DNA from: Acidobacteriota bacterium
GTDB lineage: Bacteria; Acidobacteriota; Thermoanaerobaculia; UBA5066
NCBI GenBank assembly: GCA_016716715.1
Contig: JADJVE010000007.1
Coordinates: 62,001 to 126,000 of the forward strand
DNA: 64,000 bases
Reading direction: 5' to 3'
Each line of letters begins with the position of its first letter. The stretch's first letter is position 1. Below are positions 61,099-64,000 of this stretch, piece after piece. The notes below the pieces were generated by a model. That model was not told the DNA's origin. It searched no databases and was given only the letters and a program-made list of their open reading frames with translations. A program made the position numbers and the translations under genes.

Positions 61099-61104
61099 TA
61101 GAAT
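61099..61104 (+). promoter_or_regulatory. -10-like box TAGAAT, leaderless uvrC
   Basis: TAGAAT ends exactly six bases before the GTG at 61111. TTGAAC at 61071 is a possible but distant -35. Confidence 0.55.
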
Positions 61105-61110
61105 CGCGGG

Positions 61111-62914
61111 GTGGGCGCCCCCCCGGACCTCTCCCTCTATCCCGACCAGCCTGGCATTTACCTCTACAAGGACGCCGCGGGAAAGATCCTCTATGTCGGC
61201 AAGGCGCGCTCGATCCGCAAGCGCCTCGCGTCCTACTTCCACGCCGGGCCGAAGCACCCGAGGACCGAGGCGCTCCTCGCCGAGTTCGCCTCCATCGACA
61301 CGGTCGTCTCGAAGACCGAGAGCGAGGCGCTCGCGCTCGAAAACGCGTTCATCAAGAAGAACCGGCCGCGCTACAACATCGTCCTCCGCGACGACAAAAC
61401 GTACCCCTACATCAAGGTCACGACGGGGGAGGCCTGGCCCCGGGCGCTCGTGACGCGCAAGGTCCTCCGGGACGGCCACAGCTACTTCGGCCCGTTCCTC
61501 CCGGCCCGCACGTGCCGCGGCGCGATGAAGATGGTGCAGCGGATGTTCCAGATCCGCACCTGCCGCATCGAGATCGACGGCAAGCTCCCGCGGCCCTGCC
61601 TCTACTACGACATGCACGCCTGCCTCGGGCCGTGCGTCTCGGGCCTCACGACGGCCGAGGCGTATGCGGACGCGGTGCAGGATGTCCTGCTTTTCCTCTC
61701 GGGGCGGAACGACGAGCTGCGCCCGCGGCTCGAGGAGAAGATGCGCGCCGCCGCCGACGCCGAGCGATTCGAGATGGCGGCCGCCTACCGCGACTGCCTC
61801 CGCACGGTCGGCGGAGCTCGCGGAGAAGCAGCGCGTCCAGTCGGTGTCGGGTGAGGATGTTGATGTATTCGGGGATTTCTTCGATGGAGGGAATCTGGCG
61901 GTCTCGGTCCTCCTCGTGCGCGGCGGCGGCATTCTCGATTCTCGGGAGTTCTTCTGGGAGGGCATCGGGGAGCCGGACGCCGAGGAGTTCTGGGTGGCCC
62001 TGCTGTCGCAGTACTACGACGCCGTCGGGTCCGGCTTCCTGCCGCGGGAAGTCCATCTTCCCGTCGACGTCCCGGACGAGGCCCTCGAGCCCCTCGAGGC
62101 GTGGCTGTCGGAGCGGCGCGGCTCGAAGGTCGTCATCAAGACGCCGCGGCGCGGAGCCGCCTTCGAGCGCGTGCGCATCGCCCGCGACAACGCGCGCCAG
62201 AACCACCTGCGCCGGTTCCGGCGGGTCCGGGAGCGGGGAGAGAAGGCCACGCTCGCCCTCGCCCGCGCCCTCGAGCTGCCCTCGAGGCCCTCGCGGATCG
62301 AGTGCTTCGACATCTCGCACTTGCAGGGCTCCGAGACGTACGCGTCGTGCGTCGTGTTCGTGGACGGCGAGCCGAAGAGGGACGAATACCGCCTCTTCCG
62401 GATCGAGCGGGAGGGCGTGGACGACTTCGCGTCGATCTCGGAGGCGGTCACGCGCCGCTACACGCGCGTTACGGAAGAGCGGCGGCCGCTCCCGGACCTC
62501 CTCCTGATCGACGGCGGGAAAGGGCAGCTCTCCGCCGCGCTTGCGGCGCTGGACCGCCTTGGGATCGAGATGCCGGCCGCGGGCCTCGCCAAGCGCGAGG
62601 AGGAAGTGTTCGTGCCGGGGCGCACGGCGCCGATCGTGCTCGCCCGGACGAACGCCGGCCTCAAGCTGCTCCAGCGCGCGCGCGACGAGGCGCACCGCTT
62701 CGGCCTGAGGTCCCACCGGCGCGCGCGCGGCAAGCGCGCGCTCGAGAGCCCGCTGCTCGACGTGCCGGGCCTCGGGCCCGCGCGCGTGAAGACGCTTCTC
62801 TCGGCCTTCGGCGGTTCGGAAGCGGTCCTCGCCGCCAGCGAGGACGCCCTCGCGGCCGTCTCGGGCAAGGGCGTGGCCGCGCGCATCGCGCGCTGGCGCT
62901 CCGCCGCGCGCTGA
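61111..62914 (+). pseudogene. uvrC: Excinuclease ABC subunit C, frame broken by one base
   Basis: The N-terminal part from GTG 61111 has the GIY-YIG nuclease (QPGIYLYKDAAGKILYVGKARSIRKRL) and the UVR region up to FEMAAAYRDCLRTV. The C-terminal part, in the next frame, continues AELAEKQRVQSVSGEDVDVF and contains the RNase H-like nuclease (IECFDISHLQGSETYASCVVFVDG, LLLIDGGKGQL) and the helix-hairpin-helix (VPGLGPARVKTLLSAFGG). One extra G near 61808-61815 explains the break. UvrC cuts on both sides of bulky DNA lesions and is conserved, so an assembly error is likely. A decayed copy of the dispersed motif may sit at 61872-61892. Confidence 0.8.
61872..61892 (+). repeat. Possible decayed motif arm in uvrC
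   Basis: GGGATTTCTTCGATGGAGG resembles the variant arm of mtnP. No convincing partner is visible, and chance similarity cannot be excluded. Confidence 0.3.
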
Positions 62915-62943
62915 TTCTCCCCGGCCGGAAGCCTTCGCGCTGC

Positions 62944-62949
62944 TACACT
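62944..62949 (+). promoter_or_regulatory. -10-like box TACACT for the PATAN/J-domain gene
   Basis: TACACT ends eight bases before the ATG at 62958. Confidence 0.5.
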
Positions 62950-62957
62950 TTGCGCCG

Positions 62958-64000
62958 ATGGTTTCCGAGCGTTCGGACTCGCGCAATCGCATGATGTCGG
63001 GGGGCTCTCTCGAGCGGACGCCGTTCGCCGAGGTCATCCGCATGCTCTATCGCGAGCGCGCGACGGCGAAGCTTCTCGTCTCGTACCGGGGCGAGGAACG
63101 GACGTTCTGGTTCGACCGGGGCCAGATTCTCTCGGCCAGCTCGAACCGCGAGGCGCAGCTCGTCGGCGACCTCCTGCGGACGTTCGGCCTCGCCGACGAG
63201 AGCCTTCTCATGTCGGCGTTCGAGAAGGCGCTCGCCGAGCCCGGACGCGGCCTCGCCCGCGCCCTCACGGAATCCGGCGCGGTTGCCGACTACGTGGCGG
63301 ACGCGGCGGTTCGTGCTCTTTCCGAGCGCCTGTTCTTCGAGACGTTTCGCTGGACGAACGGCGTCTTCACGGTGTCCCCGCTCGAGAGCGCGGCCGTCGT
63401 GCCGGTCCGCGCGGACCGGCCCACCGGAGGCCTGCTCCTCGAGGCTCTGCGCCGGCTCCCGGCCCCCGCGGCCCAGCTCAACACGCCGCTTTCGCCCGCG
63501 GCGCGGCCCGTGTTCGCGCCGGACCTCCTCCTGCGGTATCAGGCGTTCACGGTGTCCGCGGTCGAGGCCGAGGTGCTCGGGCGCATCGACGGCGCCATGA
63601 CCGTGGAGCAGATCCACCCGGACCAGCGCGTCGTCGCGCGCCTCGCGGCGACGGGACTCGTCCATCTCGTGGCCCCCGGGCGAACGATCGAGAAATCGGG
63701 AGTTCCCGAGGGGCTGCTTCTCCTGAACGTCGACGTGGCCGGCGCCGCGCCAGCGGCGCGCGTGGCCGAACAGTCCGACATCCAGCGCGACCTCGTGCGC
63801 CGCACGTACCGCCGGCTCGATTGGGCGAGCCACTACGACGTGCTCGGCGTCGAGCGCGACGTCGCTCCGGAGGCGCTCGCGCGTGCGATTCACGAGCGGG
63901 CGCGTCTGTTCCATCCCGACCACCACCTCAAGGCGCACCTCGGCGACGACCGCGATGCGCTCGAGGCGCTCTTCGCCCGCGTCCGGGAGGCCGAACGCGC
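62958..64000 (+). CDS. DUF4388 (PATAN) protein with DnaJ-like domain, 3' end outside window
   Basis: The frame from ATG 62958 runs open to the window edge, 347 residues so far. Residues 18-140 are a DUF4388/PATAN domain: GSLERTPFAEVIRMLYRERATAKLLVS, TFWFDRGQILSASSNRE and ALSERLFFETFRWTNGVFTV. Residues about 150-260 are a second region of unknown fold. From about 285 a J domain begins, WASHYDVLGVERDVAPEALARAIHERARLFHPDHH, with the HPD tripeptide that stimulates Hsp70 ATPase. The combination suggests a regulator or scaffold that recruits DnaK; the function is unknown. A leaderless-type -10 box precedes the ATG. Confidence 0.75.
   Translation, partial: MVSERSDSRNRMMSGGSLERTPFAEVIRMLYRERATAKLLVSYRGEERTFWFDRGQILSASSNREAQLVGDLLRTFGLADESLLMSAFEKALAEPGRGLARALTESGAVADYVADAAVRALSERLFFETFRWTNGVFTVSPLESAAVVPVRADRPTGGLLLEALRRLPAPAAQLNTPLSPAARPVFAPDLLLRYQAFTVSAVEAEVLGRIDGAMTVEQIHPDQRVVARLAATGLVHLVAPGRTIEKSGVPEGLLLLNVDVAGAAPAARVAEQSDIQRDLVRRTYRRLDWASHYDVLGVERDVAPEALARAIHERARLFHPDHHLKAHLGDDRDALEALFARVREAER

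Overview
The window is a GC-rich stretch of a Gram-negative bacterial chromosome. It carries a Tol-Pal operon, LptE, a porin, and the lipoprotein enzymes Lgt and LspA. Bactofilin, DUF4388 (PATAN) proteins, HEAT-repeat proteins and a secreted protein ending in LPKTA plus a membrane segment suggest an Acidobacteriota-like organism. That placement is inference; myxobacteria or another deep Gram-negative lineage are not excluded. Genes are packed tightly, many with ATGA, GTGA or TTGA start/stop overlaps. No tRNA, rRNA, CRISPR array, insertion sequence or prophage was seen.

Layout. 1-7 kb: DUF2891 (truncated), TauE/SafE transporter, OsmC, DUF1579, a LigD-like PE-POL protein, a HEAT/PATAN protein. 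7-18.4 kb: a carboxylate locus with acetyl-CoA synthetase, porin, two small membrane proteins, sodium:solute symporter with its DUF4212 subunit, DnaQ-type exonuclease, CBS/DUF294 protein, and an MFS metabolite:H+ symporter. 18.5-24.2 kb: NhaA, bactofilin, aldehyde dehydrogenase, aminotransferase, NhaD-like antiporter. 24.2-29.4 kb (minus strand): ileS-lspA-lgt-rluD. 29.5-40.8 kb: Gfo/Idh/MocA oxidoreductase, MTA phosphorylase, PfkB kinase, ribH, nusB, a transglutaminase/receiver/HEAT/CheR module, leuS, lptE. 40.9-46.9 kb: Phd/PIN module, rpsT, tolQ-tolR-tolA/tonB-tolB-pal-cpoB. 46.9-54.9 kb: S55 peptidase, secreted beta-propeller, oligopeptide ABC transporter (SBP, DppB, DppC), coaD. 55-64 kb: thioesterase, pabB-pabC, SDR-aldehyde dehydrogenase, LPKTA protein, uvrC, and a PATAN/J-domain protein cut by the window edge.

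The most unusual signal is a dispersed AT-rich motif with core GATTTCTTWGAAGGTGAAG, standing out against the GC-rich background. It occurs about 30 times between 2 and 62 kb, counting decayed copies, and almost always as inverted pairs: the purine-rich form on the + strand is followed 20-240 bases later by its reverse complement. Pairs lie inside genes (four in ileS, two in rluD, one each in mtnP, leuS and pabB) and across gene junctions, where they enclose a terminator and the next start codon. The motif is read in several frames and on both strands, and arms of the same pair share variants absent from the general consensus. This points to selection or templating at the nucleic-acid level rather than to a peptide or a transposon.

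A second genome-wide habit is leaderless transcription: -10-like TANNNT boxes (mostly TASACT) end 6-12 bases before many start codons, exactly 6 in six cases. Four conserved genes (HEAT/CheR, rpsT, tolA/tonB, uvrC) are each broken by what looks like a single-base shift, which suggests residual indel errors in the assembly.
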